64,000 nucleotides of DNA from Fragilariopsis cylindrus CCMP1102 (taxonomy: Eukaryota; Bacillariophyta; Bacillariophyceae; Bacillariales; Bacillariaceae), in contig FMBT01000467.1 in NCBI GenBank assembly GCA_900095095.1, forward strand, positions 1 to 64,000, read 5' to 3'. Of this stretch, positions 21,078 to 31,932 are shown in pieces. Made by a program: the position numbers and the translations under genes. The notes beneath the pieces were generated by a model that had not been told where the DNA came from, made no database searches, and was given only the letters and a program-made list of their open reading frames with translations. Positions within the stretch are counted from its first letter, which is position 1. Each line of letters opens with the position of its first letter.

Positions 21078-22059
21078 ATTTTCTTGTTCTGATCCTTTTC
21101 TTTTTTGTTCTATTACTGCTCCTCCTCCTCCTACTACGACCGACGACCGACACGACGACTGACGCTCACTATGAATATATAATATAATATAATATACGGT
21201 AGACCCCATCCTGATGGATTGAGCGCATTATTTTCTAATTCATCAAATCAATTATCATATACAGAGCGTTCTGGTTTTATAGAACCATTATATCCACCAA
21301 TGAGAAATCATAAGATATGTTATCAGAAACCTAGAAATCTTATGTCATTAGATTATTTAATACATGATTTTGAATCAATGTGTTTGCAATTAAAATCCCA
21401 TTCAAAGATTGTATTAATCGATATGGGTGCATCCTTATCATTCCATAAAGCAACACAAGAACCCCCAATTGTAACATTATTAGAATTATATGAAAAATTT
21501 GGTTTTCATTTTGATCATATATATGGATTTGAAACTACATTTACAGATCCTTCAACTGTCTATAAAAAATTATTACCAGAAAAATATATGCATAATTATC
21601 ATTGGATTAATGTTGGTACGTTATACATGTTTACGTTACCGACAACATGCTTGTAACCTGTTTTTACTTTACTGCACACTCTCACACACACACACACAAC
21701 TGCACACACTTTATAAAACAAAACTGTCACATACAGGTGTTAATCACACTGAAGAAGATAAATTGAATCCACTTCATTCTATACTGAAAAAATTTACAGA
21801 AGATGATTTTATTGTTGTTAAACTAGACATTGATACATCATTTATTGAAAAACCACTTGCATATCAAATTTTGAATAATACAGGTGCTGGTGAATATGAT
21901 TATCATAGATTAATTGATCAATTTTATTTTGAAGATCACGTACACCTAAAGGAATTAGCAGGGAGTTGGGGAAGATCTATGGATGGTACAATTAGTGATA
22001 CACTAGAATTATTTTCTGGATTACGTTCGAAAGGTATCCCAGCACATTTTTGGCCATAA
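20463..22059 (+). CDS. Methyltransferase-like protein with two introns
   Basis: Three exons: 20463-20872, 21203-21615 and 21737-22059. Introns 20873-21202 (GTACGT...GTAG, with a CA microsatellite) and 21616-21736 (GTACGT...ACAG) keep the frame and give 381 residues. After a Ser/Thr-rich start come SLDYLIHDFESMCLQLKSHS, KIVLIDMGASLSFH, FGFHFDHIYGFE, YHWINVG, DFIVVKLDIDTSFIEKPLAY, IDQFYFEDHVHLKEL and GIPAHFWP at the very end. DMGAS, the acidic end of strand 2 (GFE) and VKLDID recall a FkbM-like class I SAM methyltransferase fold. I know this arrangement from uncharacterised diatom proteins; the activity is not proven. The true start may include the signal anchor at 20261, which would make it a Golgi-type membrane enzyme. 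Confidence 0.75.
20873..21202 (+). other. Intron 1 with (AC)n tract
   Basis: GTACGT donor after GCTGCAAG, acceptor ACGGTAG before ACCCCATCCTGATGG. The joined codons read SAARPHPDG. It contains an (AC)n run at 21037-21071 and at 330 bp is the longest intron in the window. Confidence 0.75.
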
Positions 22060-23308
22060 TAGACGTCTTTTACTAGCTAACGTGGAAGAATTTTTCGAAT
22101 GAAGGGGGGAATGTAGGACTGATTGTTGGAATGAATGGTGGGCTTGATGATGGTTGCTGCTCGTCTTCAGCTTCTTCCTCCAACAATCTTTGGGATACGT
22201 CTTCAGGGGATGTTGTTGGGGAGATTGTTGGACTGAATGTTGGACTTTATAAGGGTTGCTCTTCATCATCGTTCAATGTAACATCTTCGTCTAGTAGTCG
22301 TTCTAATTCAACTTCAACTTCAACCTCAAATCAAACTTGTGGTTCCAATGGATAATCAAACTTGTGGTTCCAATGGATACAGCAGTCTTGATCATAGAGA
22401 GTTGTGTTTTCATTGTTGCGGATGTTGTTCTTGGTCTTTGTCGAGTAGTGAAGCATAAAAAGAAAACAATACAAGTACCACGCATGATGAGAGTAGCATG
22501 CTGTACTTACTTAATAAGTTCATCATATTTTAAAAGTACGGTTGTGGTGAGTTTTTGGATTGCCGCAGTGGAAAATGTTCGAATGTGCGATGCTGTAAAT
22601 TGCTATTGATGTGATGAAAATCTCAAATTGCGAGAACAATGAATGAACGACGTCTATGAAATTGAAAAAATATTACCATTGCAGCTCTGGCTGATGATAA
22701 AGGTGATATCATGCAGAAGAAGGAATCAATTCATCATATAGTAGAACATCAGCAACATCAGGAAGGGAAATCATTGGAGGAATGCAATATTTCTCCTACT
22801 ACTTCCAATACTGCTACTTTGAGTCTTCTACCTTAATGAAACGGAAATCTCCTCTAATAAAGAAGGTATCACGAAGATGGACTATGGTCACCTAATCGTG
22901 GTACCTGATCCTCCTCTAATAATGTTTTGTGTTCCTCAAAACAAAAAATTGAAGGAAATTGTGCCTTTTTGGAACCAGAAGATGCATCTTATGCGTTAAG
23001 TAGTAAAGCAGCTGCTATTATATATTTTTTTTGTGTTGTAAAATTTTATTATAGATTTATTTCAAAATTGTTATCATTAGTTTCTATTTTATCTGTCAAA
23101 AACTATCTTTCATATATGTATGAGTGTATGCATTTCATTTCATTTCGCTTCGTGTTCTTCTTCACATTTCGTTATTTGTTTTCCTTGTCAGTATATTATC
23201 ATCCATCATCATCATCTGTTATTGTACCATGTATTGACATTCATTCCTCTTTTCTTTTGTTTCTTTCTATCCATATTTTCACGCTCAGGTGTGCGTTTGT
23301 TGTGTTTC
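22060..23308. other. Intergenic; possible degraded gene at 22131-22355
   Basis: A short frame at 22131-22355 (NLWDTSSGDVVGEIVGLNVG then LYKGCSSSSFN) has Gly-Val repeats and Ser runs but no start context or domain. It ends in a 24-bp tandem duplication, ATCAAACTTGTGGTTCCAAT plus GGAT, at 22328-22375. Nothing else could be supported in this stretch. Confidence 0.4.
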
Positions 23309-23888
23309 TTAGCCGTAGCAGAAATGATAACCTTGAGGGGTATATGTACCGATGATTTCATCACCAACAACTTCTCCATCACCAACAATCAAATTAGGTG
23401 TTGATGTATCACGTGAAACAAACTACCACAACCATTTGCAGCATCACTATCATATTCAATATCATCAATATCCATACGACGCAATGTTTCTGATGCAATG
23501 AAGGGAGACGTTGTTGTTGGATAATGAAAGTACGCAGTTAAATCAAAATAATGTAATAGACGACGAAAATCTTTTGCTTTATTGATAGGGTATTCTGGTC
23601 CAGAAACAATTGGATCAAATGGGTCTTCATTTTTTTTCATACGTAAATAATTAATAATAATTCAATTAATTCTGGATCATGATCTAAAAATATAAGTCCC
23701 TGATCATCTTTTAATACCTGTACTGGGTTATCAGTAGTTGATGTCGTTGATACGGCTGCAAATATACGTGAAAACATTGTATCAGCTGGTGGTAAACATA
23801 ATGTACTACGTAAGACTTGTAACTTCAATTTACCACCAACATTTATTCCAACAATATCATCATCATGTTGAGGTGTTTGATTTTGCAA
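23309..23888 (-). CDS. BTB/POZ T1 (KCTD-like) domain protein, two frame breaks
   Basis: It starts MQNQTPQHDDDIVGINVGGK at 23888. GINVGGKLKLQVLRSTLCLP, MFSRIFAA, DDQGLIFLDHDPELIELLL and the later RRLLHYFDLTAYF form a potassium-channel-tetramerisation-type BTB domain (canonical VxLNVGG, FIDRDP, LL.YLR, and the aligned YF segment). The frame changes near 23642 (one base short around LLLN-LRMKKNEDP) and near 23408 (one T short), then reads SRDTSTPNLIVGDGEVVGDE to HFCYG at 23309. About 190 residues. In other eukaryotes such single-domain proteins oligomerise and often act as cullin-3 adaptors; the partner here is unknown. Another intron at the 3' end cannot be excluded. Confidence 0.72.
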
Positions 23889-24000
23889 GCAGTCATCATT
23901 GCTGTTGTTGTTGATGTTGTTGCTGCCTCTCTTACCTTTCTACTTCTTAATTTATGTAAATGAATTGGAGAGAGGAATTGAAGAATGGGGTTTATGTTAG

Positions 24001-24310
24001 TTGCCATTTTGAATAGTCCAAAATCGAAAACTTAACGTTGAAATACTATACGAATTCGTTTTGCTTGTGTTCGCACAAAGTGATCCGAATTTGGAATATG
24101 TCAGAGTTCCAAGCAAAGAACACATGACATACTTGTTGCGTTGTTGCCATTTTGAATAGTCCAAAAATCGAAAACCAACCAATATTTACGTACAATGTAG
24201 TAGACTTTACCTTTGAAAATATACAAATTCGTTTTACAAGTGATACGAATATGGAATATGTCATACAGTATCGCTTTTTACGGGTGAAACAAGCTGCATG
24301 ACATATTTGT
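24001..24310. repeat. Diverged tandem repeat, two units of about 145-160 bp
   Basis: TTGCCATTTTGAATAGTCCA occurs at about 24002 and 24147, followed in both units by AAATCGAAAA, then ATACRAATTCGTTTT, AAGTGATMCGAAT, TGGAATATGTCA and a CATGACATAYTTGTTG ending. The units differ by many substitutions, so this is an old duplication. No protein is supported. Confidence 0.65.
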
Positions 24311-24998
24311 TGTCTATTTCCAGTTAATTTTCTGAAGTGAGACACTAACATACAAAAAACCCATTGACTTGTTGGAGAGTCAGTCAATTTTTGGGAACAT
24401 AAGAAACAGTTCTACTATTAAAATGGATGTTTTCTCTTAAATTTCAATTGTAGTATGACGCTCGATTTTGTCCGTAACGTCTATTTGTTACGTGATGGAA
24501 AAGAACTTTGCAACATCATCATAATTCATAAACTTCTTTTAAAATTTAAAGAAGTGAGCGAAGAATGAATGATTACGTCGTTTTTTTACACGTCGAATGA
24601 GAACAAAATGCGAACACGAAGAATGTGTGTGTGTGTTCCTTCTTCGATCTTGACTTGACTTTTGTTTTATGCCTCCTTTGATTCCTTTGCATTTACGAAA
24701 GACGAAGAACAGTACAGTACAGAACAGTCGTCATTACATTGTACAGTATCGAATGAATGAATCAATCTTCTGTATGAATTATGTGAAGTAAAAAAAAATC
24801 AATTTTCAATTTAATAAATTAGCAGAGCAAAACAGCGAAGCAAGCCAATACTACTGTAGAAAAATGAGAAGCTTACACGTGTAGGACGAATATGTTGTTT
24901 TCCACGATTGGATTAAAAGATCAGGTTTTGAGGTAATAACCCTTTTTATAAATCGTAATTCCCCCGAATATTATTACATACTTTACTGTCCGCTTGGG
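24311..24998. other. Intergenic
   Basis: No supported gene. The missing 5' exon of the frame at 24999 might lie here but could not be identified. Confidence 0.45.
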
Positions 24999-25346
24999 TT
25001 GCACCAGGGTGGGAACGTATCTTGGGCATTACCATGCTTAGAAGGCGGTGCTGATAATGGCAAAGATTGGTGTACCGACCCATGGTGTTTTGTTTCTGCT
25101 GATAGTGAATGTGATGAAGAAGATGGTGCATACGATACTGTATTCTTTGCGAATACAACATATTCGGATAGTCTTGAATCTTCTGACTCGGTTTGTACTG
25201 TTTATAATGGTCCCACTGAACCATGTCCATTCGATGACGGTTGTGGTATGGAGAGTACATTAGGTGAATCGTCGTCGAAGATCACTACTGGTTTAATGGC
25301 CCTCGTTGCGTCTGCAGCAATTATTGCGACTTCTGTAATTATCTAA
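24999..25346 (+). CDS. Secreted, GPI-anchor-like Cys-rich protein, 3' part only
   Basis: An open frame without a convincing ATG, entering from upstream sequence around 24999. It reads NGKDWCTDPWCFVSADSECD, with the WC...PWCxV pattern of small extracellular Cys-rich domains in diatoms, then a Ser/Asp-rich linker, PCPFDDGCGM, and the hydrophobic C-terminus ITTGLMALVASAAIIATSVI that ends at 25346. A Ser-rich site followed by a hydrophobic tail with no charged residue after it suggests GPI anchoring, or a single membrane span. The 5' exon or exons are missing or broken by an indel. Function unknown; probably cell-surface. Confidence 0.55.
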   Translation: MHQGGNVSWALPCLEGGADNGKDWCTDPWCFVSADSECDEEDGAYDTVFFANTTYSDSLESSDSVCTVYNGPTEPCPFDDGCGMESTLGESSSKITTGLMALVASAAIIATSVII

Positions 25347-25436
25347 CTAGACAGTTTCTTGCATACGGTGTGTCACTTATACGCACTATAATCTATCAGG
25401 AAGGAGAAGGAAGAAGAAGAAGACAATTCTTTATCG

Positions 25437-25461
25437 GTGTGTGTGTGTGTGTGTGTGTGTT
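25437..25461. repeat. (GT)n microsatellite
   Basis: Twelve GT units followed by TTTGTTTG, in the 3' flank of the Cys-rich protein gene. Confidence 0.9.
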
Positions 25462-25994
25462 TGTTTGTTTTTCCATTGTGTTTGCGGCACGTTATGTGCC
25501 CGAAAGCGGACGAGAAACAGCTGTAATGACAATAAATTACTGATATTAACTGTCTAATATATTACTACCACTAGGTGACTAATTATTATGAATTTTAAGA
25601 CAATGCATACACCCAATACTGTAGATTGATTGGATAGTAGAGATGCTGCACGGAAATGACGACGACGTCATTATTGATCATCGATTCTTGTCGTTAGAAG
25701 CATTCGCATGTCCTTTAAAATTCTCCGAATTCATCAGAACGGTGTTTCTCGTGTCGTTGCTGTTGCTATCTGTATTGAGGATAGCAGAATCAATAACAAT
25801 TTGTTTCGTATATTCAATGTCATTCATTTTCCGCATTTCATCATCATTATTTGAGTGTTTCTTCCCTGAGAACGAAGAACACACTAGGAAATGTTCAACA
25901 ACTATTATACTAACTAACTGGCTAGATAGAATAGAACAAATTAGAATATAATGAATTACTGTACTGCGGACTACAGTTTTATTTATTAATCTAG
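25462..25994. other. Intergenic
   Basis: No supported gene. It holds the 3' flanks of the converging genes ending at 25346 and 25995. Confidence 0.5.
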
Positions 25995-27740
25995 CTAAAT
26001 GACAATACTGTTATCATCATCATCATCATCGTCATCATCATTTACATGGTCATCATCTGATAGTATATCTTCTTCGGATACATTTATAGAAGAAGAAATA
26101 GTATCCGTGGTATTCGTAGTAGTAGTAGTCGTGCTTGATAGCGTAGGTGTAGGTGACAGTGTTGGTGACACTACTACTGGCCCTTGATAAGGAAGAGGAT
26201 ATGTACTAGTAGACATCATATTACGAGAAGGTGCAGAAGTAACTGGCTGTTGCTGTTGTTGTTGTTGTTGTTGCTCTTTTTGTTGACTAATCTTCTGCAA
26301 TTGCAATTTGAATCGTTCTAGTGTTGGTGACACTACTACTGGCGCACGCGCGCGGGGATATATACTAGTAGGTGTCATATTATATGAAGGTACAGGAGCA
26401 GCTAGCTGTTGCTGCTGTTGTTGTTGCTCTTTTTGTTGACCAATCTTATTCTGCGATTGCAATTTCAATTGTTCTTGTTCTTGCTTTTGTTGTTGTGCTT
26501 TCAATACTTTACGTACAGCTCTATCTTCTCTCTGTAATGTAGTAAATGTTTTTATTCGTTTTGTTTGATGGTCATCAGTAAGATCAATATTATTACTGCT
26601 GTTGCTGATGATGGTGTTGGTACTGCTGCTGCTGCTGCTGCTGCTCATCACATGCCATTGTTCTTGTTCTTGCTTTTGTTGTTGTGCTTTCAATACTTTA
26701 CGTACAGCTCTATCTTCTCTTTGTAATGTAGTAAATGTTTTCATTCGTTTTACTTGATGTTCATCAGTAAGATCAATATTATTACTGCTGTTGCTGATGC
26801 TGATGTTGGTACTGCTGCTGCTGCTGTTCATCACATGCCATATTTGACGTTTACGTTGTTCTTCAGTACGACGTTGATATTCTTGGTAAGGCGTACTACT
26901 TATTCCACTTCCACTTCCACAAGTTGAAGAACGTTTGATGGTTGTGGAAGCATGTCTTTTTTTTAGTAGTATATTTTTTAATTTTGGTCTATATCTTTTT
27001 AATATCAATGCTTTTAGTCTTGATTTTACAATTTCATATTGATCTTTTGAATTCTTTGAATTTTGATGGATCACCTCTTGTTTCTCTTGTAATTCAATAA
27101 TAGATATATTCATTTCATTAAGAAGCTGTTGTTGTTGTTCTTCTTCTTCTTCTTTCGTCAGTTTCAATTCCTGTTCCCGTTCAAGTTGTTGTTGTTTAAT
27201 ACTAAGAATTCGTTCCTGTTCTTGTACATCTTCCTTTTGTTTTTCAATCAGTGCGACGAATCTTCTTGCTTCACTAAACAAAAGTTGTTGTTCACGGTGT
27301 TGTTGTTCTGCTTGGACTAGTCGAAGATGATCTTGACAAGAAGATGGAAACGATGTATCAATTTCACCTGCAATTTGTATTTTTTTTTGTCGTAATGCCT
27401 CCTTGAGTAGTTTATCAATATGGATTTTCTCATCGTCGTTTTTAATTATTGTAGCACGATTAATCAATTCAATTTCAATTTCTTTTTGTTGTGCTTGAAG
27501 CTGTTGCTGCTGCTGCTGCTGCTGCTGTTGATGTAGTATTTGCATTTGCTGTTGTATTTGCTGCTGTATTTGCTGTAGCAACGTCTGCACCTGCGGCATT
27601 TGATACGTCGTAGTACCGGTAATAACAGCGGCGGGGGGTTGTAATAGCAGTGGGGTGGTTGTGGTTGTAACGGGTTGTGATTTGATACTAGTAATAGCTG
27701 GTGATGAGAGCGACAACATGTCAGTGGTCTTATTAATCAT
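25995..27740 (-). CDS. Q-rich coiled-coil protein with duplicated SUMO-interacting motif
   Basis: 581 codons from ATG at 27740. Residues 45-85 are Gln-rich, including a run of ten. Residues 86-230 are charged and helical, a probable coiled coil, with EEEEEQQQQ blocks. A basic patch LKRYRPKLKNILLKKR (247-262) may act as a nuclear signal. Residues 301-361 and 362-424 are a near-perfect tandem duplication (WHVM, Ser run, NSSNNIDLTD, KTFTTLQREDRAVRKVLKAQ). Each unit has NIDLTD followed by acidic/His residues, a good SUMO-interacting motif. A second pair of repeats (RAPVVVSPTL and QGPVVVSPTL) follows poly-Gln, and the tail ends in an Asp run. No enzyme domain. A nuclear scaffold or transcription-related role is only a guess. 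Confidence 0.8.
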   Translation of the reverse strand: MINKTTDMLSLSSPAITSIKSQPVTTTTTPLLLQPPAAVITGTTTYQMPQVQTLLQQIQQQIQQQMQILHQQQQQQQQQQLQAQQKEIEIELINRATIIKNDDEKIHIDKLLKEALRQKKIQIAGEIDTSFPSSCQDHLRLVQAEQQHREQQLLFSEARRFVALIEKQKEDVQEQERILSIKQQQLEREQELKLTKEEEEEQQQQLLNEMNISIIELQEKQEVIHQNSKNSKDQYEIVKSRLKALILKRYRPKLKNILLKKRHASTTIKRSSTCGSGSGISSTPYQEYQRRTEEQRKRQIWHVMNSSSSSTNISISNSSNNIDLTDEHQVKRMKTFTTLQREDRAVRKVLKAQQQKQEQEQWHVMSSSSSSSSTNTIISNSSNNIDLTDDHQTKRIKTFTTLQREDRAVRKVLKAQQQKQEQEQLKLQSQNKIGQQKEQQQQQQQLAAPVPSYNMTPTSIYPRARAPVVVSPTLERFKLQLQKISQQKEQQQQQQQQQPVTSAPSRNMMSTSTYPLPYQGPVVVSPTLSPTPTLSSTTTTTTNTTDTISSSINVSEEDILSDDDHVNDDDDDDDDDNSIVI

Positions 27741-28664
27741 ACTTGTTTACTAGTAGGACCTACGTTATATTATTGCTGCTACTACTAAATAGAATGTTTA
27801 TAGTGTTTGCTTTTCACTAATGATGTTGAGAATAAATGAATGAAACTGTGAGATATGAACGGATAATACAACGGAGAACCATCCGCTTGAGATTACAGTA
27901 GGGAGTAGAAACTACGTAAAACGAAAGATAATGTCTTTATTTCTAATTTCAGCGCTGTGCAGTACTGTACGGTATATCAGTTTCTTATTTTAACATTTTA
28001 GTAGCATTCGATTGCGATGGATTTACTGTACTTCTTGTACTGTACTGTAAATCATGATCAAGCCCTAATGGATCGCTTCTTGGGCCAATTGCTTTTAGAA
28101 TAAAAGTTACTGTCAACTTCATTTTTTAAAACAATTAAAAAAATGGTGGAACCGCGCATTCCTCGCGCAAAACCTAAAGTATACGCCCTCCGATAAAACA
28201 TTCAATAAGAGTTTTCAAAAGTGTTAAACAATGTTACTGCGATCCTATTGGGCTCACGAAAAACGATCTATTAGGGCCTCTTGCGCGCGGCAATATGGAA
28301 CTGTCAGAGCTGAAAATGAACACAGACAGGCAGCCACGTTTGAAAAATTAGGTTCGGAAATGTTATTCGTCTAATCTCATGATTACTAACAAAGAATGAC
28401 ACCACGAACTTATCGACATGTATTTTAATGATGATTCGATTGAGAGACATAAATCTTTTTAGAGAAAGCAGATGTTGGTACCGAATCGAATCGATTCATT
28501 CGAATCGAATCGATTCATTCGAATCGAACATTGCTTCTCTCATGTTGAACATGTTGAGTCGAGTCGACCTGAGTCGAGTCCGTCTCTCTAAGCCACACGC
28601 ACTTTTCTTATATTATTATTCCATAAAATAAAATTGTGTTGGCATATCATTATCATTGTTATCA
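27741..28664. other. Intergenic with short tandem repeat
   Basis: Contains a tandem CGAATCGAATCGATTCATT repeat (two and a half units, about 28483-28530), followed by GAGTCGAGTCGACCTGAGTC. No supported gene. Confidence 0.5.
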
Positions 28665-30505
28665 TTATTGTATATTATCATTATTTGCGTTATCATCAAA
28701 ATAATTGGATTGTAAAGCATGTTTGGCATCCCAACGTTCCTTTGGATCATATTCTAATAATCGTGTTAATAATGTTAATCCATCTATTGATAAATAATCA
28801 AATTTATCCCATAATGATTGTTTTTGTGGATGTGGTTGTGAATATTGCTTATTATTATTGTCATTATTGTATTCATGTATTGTGTTCATTGTTATTGTGT
28901 AATCATTGTATTGATATAGGTGAGTTGGTATACGTCCAATTGTCTGAATCATTTTTTGTAGTTGATCAATTTCTGATTTACCATCTAAGAATGGAGAACC
29001 TTGTAATAATTCTGCAATCACACATCCTATCGACCATAAATCGATTGGGAATGAATATTGAATACTACTATATAATGACTATTATTATTGTTTTGTTTTT
29101 GTTGTTACTGTTGTTATTTACTGTTACTATTCTTGCTGTTACTATTACTGTTATTTGTTGTCGACGACGACGACGATGTTGTTATTATATTCGTGGGCAG
29201 TAATAATTCTGGTGCACGATACCATAATGAAACCACATTCGGTGTCATGGGTGCCGATGGTGTCGGTAGTGGAATTGTGGAAGTGACTGATTGTGATAAT
29301 AATTGGAATGATTGGAATGATTGGAATGATTGTGGTACACAACATATTCTGGATAAACCAAAATCACATAATTTTAATTGTCCACCATTTTTACTAACAT
29401 CATATAATAAATTACTTGGTTTAATATCACGATGGATGATATTATGTCGATGACAAAATTCAATAGCACTTACTAATTGTTTCGATAATAATTGTACCTG
29501 TTTGGTGGTAAATGGACTACTATTACTTTTTGATTTTGATGACTTCGATGAATTCGAATTATAGTCACTACTTCTATTCCTATTGTTACTATTGAATGTT
29601 TTGTTTTGATTATAATTATAATAGGAATCTAATATTTGTGCTAGATCATATTGACAATGTTCAAATACTAAAAATACATTCCCAATTTTCATTTTTGTTG
29701 TTCTTGTTCTCTTTCTTTTCTTGTTAGAATCCTCTTTATTGTCATTGTCCTTGCCGTTGTCATCGTCATCGTCCTTGTTCTCATTGCTATTTCCACCACT
29801 AGAAGAAACAGCAATTTCTAATAAATTTACAATATTGGGATGTGTCGAACAGACTCGTAATGCATTAATTTCACGTAAGGTGGTGATCGAAAATCCATCC
29901 GAGGATTCATGATGGGCATAACATTTCTTCAATGCCACTATATTATTGTTACTATTGTTATTATTGTTATTGTTATTCTTATTTGTCTGCTGTGGATTCT
30001 TCGTTTTCTTATTTTGAGATGCGGATGAATGAGTTTTCCCGTTCCCATTCCTATTCCCATTCGCATTATTATTCCCATTCCCATTTACATTATTATTGAT
30101 TACCCATGTATCACGTGCACGATATACTACACCATATGTACCTTGTCCAATTCGATGTCCATCACCAACCTTCCTATATCGATTGGATACATCTGGACAT
30201 ATACCATGATATACACGACGAGAAATATCGTTAGCGTTAGCGTTAGCGTCGTCGTCATCCTTAGCGTCAACGTTAGCGTCATCGTCATTGATACTGATGT
30301 TGTTATTGTTGACATTACTTTTTCGATCGTCACAATATTTGGCTAAAGAAAATGATGATGATCGTTTACTATTATCTTTATTTTTACCGACACCAACACC
30401 AACACCGACACTACTGATATCGACAACATCCCCGTTGTTGTTGTTGTTGCTGCTGCTGCTTGTCTTCATTGACGATGATGATGGTGGTGGATGTTTTTTC
30501 GTCAT
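28665..30505 (-). CDS. Cyclin-dependent kinase, CDK10/11-like, with Asn-rich inserts
   Basis: ATG at 30505. After about 110 disordered residues comes a CMGC kinase domain: [14 protein letters not shown] (119-132), VALKK (K193), [14 protein letters not shown] (C-helix, the position of the PITSLRE/PISSLRE sequence of CDK11/CDK10), HRDIKPSN (D360), CDFGLSR (D381) and [12 protein letters not shown]. The frame stops at 29114 and resumes as [19 protein letters not shown] and [20 protein letters not shown], ending at 28665. The gap of about 75 bp is either a small intron (a GTAAC donor near 29130, acceptor ATATAG near 29064) or indels in a poly-Asn region. Long Asn/Gly inserts fall between the P-loop and VALKK and within the N-lobe. 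Predicted nuclear role in transcription or cell-cycle control. Confidence 0.85.
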
Positions 30506-31072
30506 GCTCCTAAATAATATTCTATTCTTACAATGTTTATAGCTATATTCTATTCTATTCTATTGGTGTTGTTTTGTGTTGTGTTGTACTACCGTCTGTA
30601 TGCTATGCAATTTTTGAGCTGCCTCCTCAGTCAGTCGATCGGATTGCCAACAACTATGAAACAAGAGACAAGGATGCAGACGGAGAGATGGCTTGTACAG
30701 TGACAGTAAGTTAGCAGTACTGTTAGCACTAAATATTATTGAAAATTGAGAAACGAAGACGAGGACATATAATAAATTATTTATTTATTAAACGTCTGTC
30801 CGTCTTTCACTTTTTACTCTTTTTTATAGTACAGTTGAATTGCCGTACTACGGACAGGCGAAAAAGTAGCAATCACGTGCAAGTAGTAATTATATGCAAA
30901 AGTACTGCTGTGTGCGTGTATCAAACAACAACAACAAAAGATCCTCAATTTACACGCCAAAAACTCAAGAATTGTAATACAGAAGAGAGAAAGGAGCCAG
31001 CGAAAGAAAGAAAGAACGAGGACGTACAGTAAATTAATACAATACATATCCATATACTATTAACAAGCTATC
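30506..31072. promoter_or_regulatory. Shared promoter region between divergent CDK and flavodoxin-like genes
   Basis: 567 bp between the minus-strand ATG at 30505 and the plus-strand ATG at 31073. No certain TATA box or known motif. A run of TTCTATTCTATTCTATT lies at 30546-30563. Confidence 0.4.
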
Positions 31073-31654
31073 ATGACGAACGCCAAAGTAAAAGTAAATG
31101 TCGTTATTGTTTACGGTGGTGAACTTGCTAAGGATATCGCAGAACAAATTGAGGCCTTGAAACCAACAACCACAACAACTGATGATGATTTTGAGATCGA
31201 TGTTACATTACGATGTGCCTCCGAACGACCAAAGACATTACTTGATTATAAAATCAATACTGTAGAAGAAGAAGAAAAAGGCGACGATACAACCACCACA
31301 ACCACCACAATTGTTTGTTTTGTATTCCAAACCATCGAAAATAATTCACCTACCGAATCAGGTGGTACCACCATTCGTTTCTTTAAACGAAAAACACATC
31401 CTACTGATTTTTTATCGTGCAATGGTACTACCATGAAGTATTGTGTATTTGGTTGTGGTGATTCTAATTTATTATTTGATCGACAAACGACGGGATCGAA
31501 AGATTGTAATTTCGTTGCACAAGAATTAGATACCAGATTAGAAACATTAGGTGGTGTACGACAATGTACATTAGGTTTAGCAGATGAACGTACTGGATTA
31601 ACAGAAGTAGAACCATGGATACGGAATGTCTTTTGGAAAAGTATTATTAATTAG
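31073..31654 (+). CDS. Flavodoxin-like FMN-binding protein
   Basis: 193 codons. VNVVIVYGGELAKDIAEQIE at residues 8-27 is the first strand, phosphate-loop position and helix of a flavodoxin fold, although the usual T-x-T-G-x-T loop is replaced by YGGELA. TTIVCFVFQTIENNSPTESG fits the third strand and loop. MKYCVFGCGDSNLLF (about 124-138), then FVAQELDTRLETLGGVRQ and GLADERTGLTEVEPWI, closely follow the flavodoxin_1 pattern (YxVFGLGDSxY..F......LD..LE.LGA). There is no FAD/NADPH reductase module after it, so it is a single-domain protein, perhaps an electron carrier or a diverged relative of diflavin reductases. The odd phosphate loop leaves FMN binding open. Confidence 0.75.
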   Translation: MTNAKVKVNVVIVYGGELAKDIAEQIEALKPTTTTTDDDFEIDVTLRCASERPKTLLDYKINTVEEEEKGDDTTTTTTTIVCFVFQTIENNSPTESGGTTIRFFKRKTHPTDFLSCNGTTMKYCVFGCGDSNLLFDRQTTGSKDCNFVAQELDTRLETLGGVRQCTLGLADERTGLTEVEPWIRNVFWKSIIN

Positions 31655-31932
31655 TATTCAATCATAAACAAAATCAATTTTATTTTAATCTTTAAAACTA
31701 AATGCACTTAACTAGTAGTACAAGAGAACCTTTTTTCCTCGTATCAATACAATGTATCAACCGTCGTTCCGTTACAGAAAAATGCCAATTCAGGTACATA
31801 TTGTATTCATTAAGTTTTGAGAAAGTTTTCTATTCAGTACGTTGTCCGTCCGAGTGATAGATATATTATGTATGTATTTATATTTATGTTTTGGTTCCTT
31901 GTTACTTTCATCTTATATTTACTTTATTTATT
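31655..31932. other. 3' intergenic between convergent genes
   Basis: No gene. It holds the 3' ends of the flavodoxin-like gene and of the glycosyltransferase gene. Confidence 0.5.

Noticed and set aside
28483-28530. CGAATCGAATCGATTC repeats considered as a tRNA B-box or attachment site
   Set aside because: No cloverleaf or A-box can be formed around it; it is a short tandem palindromic repeat.
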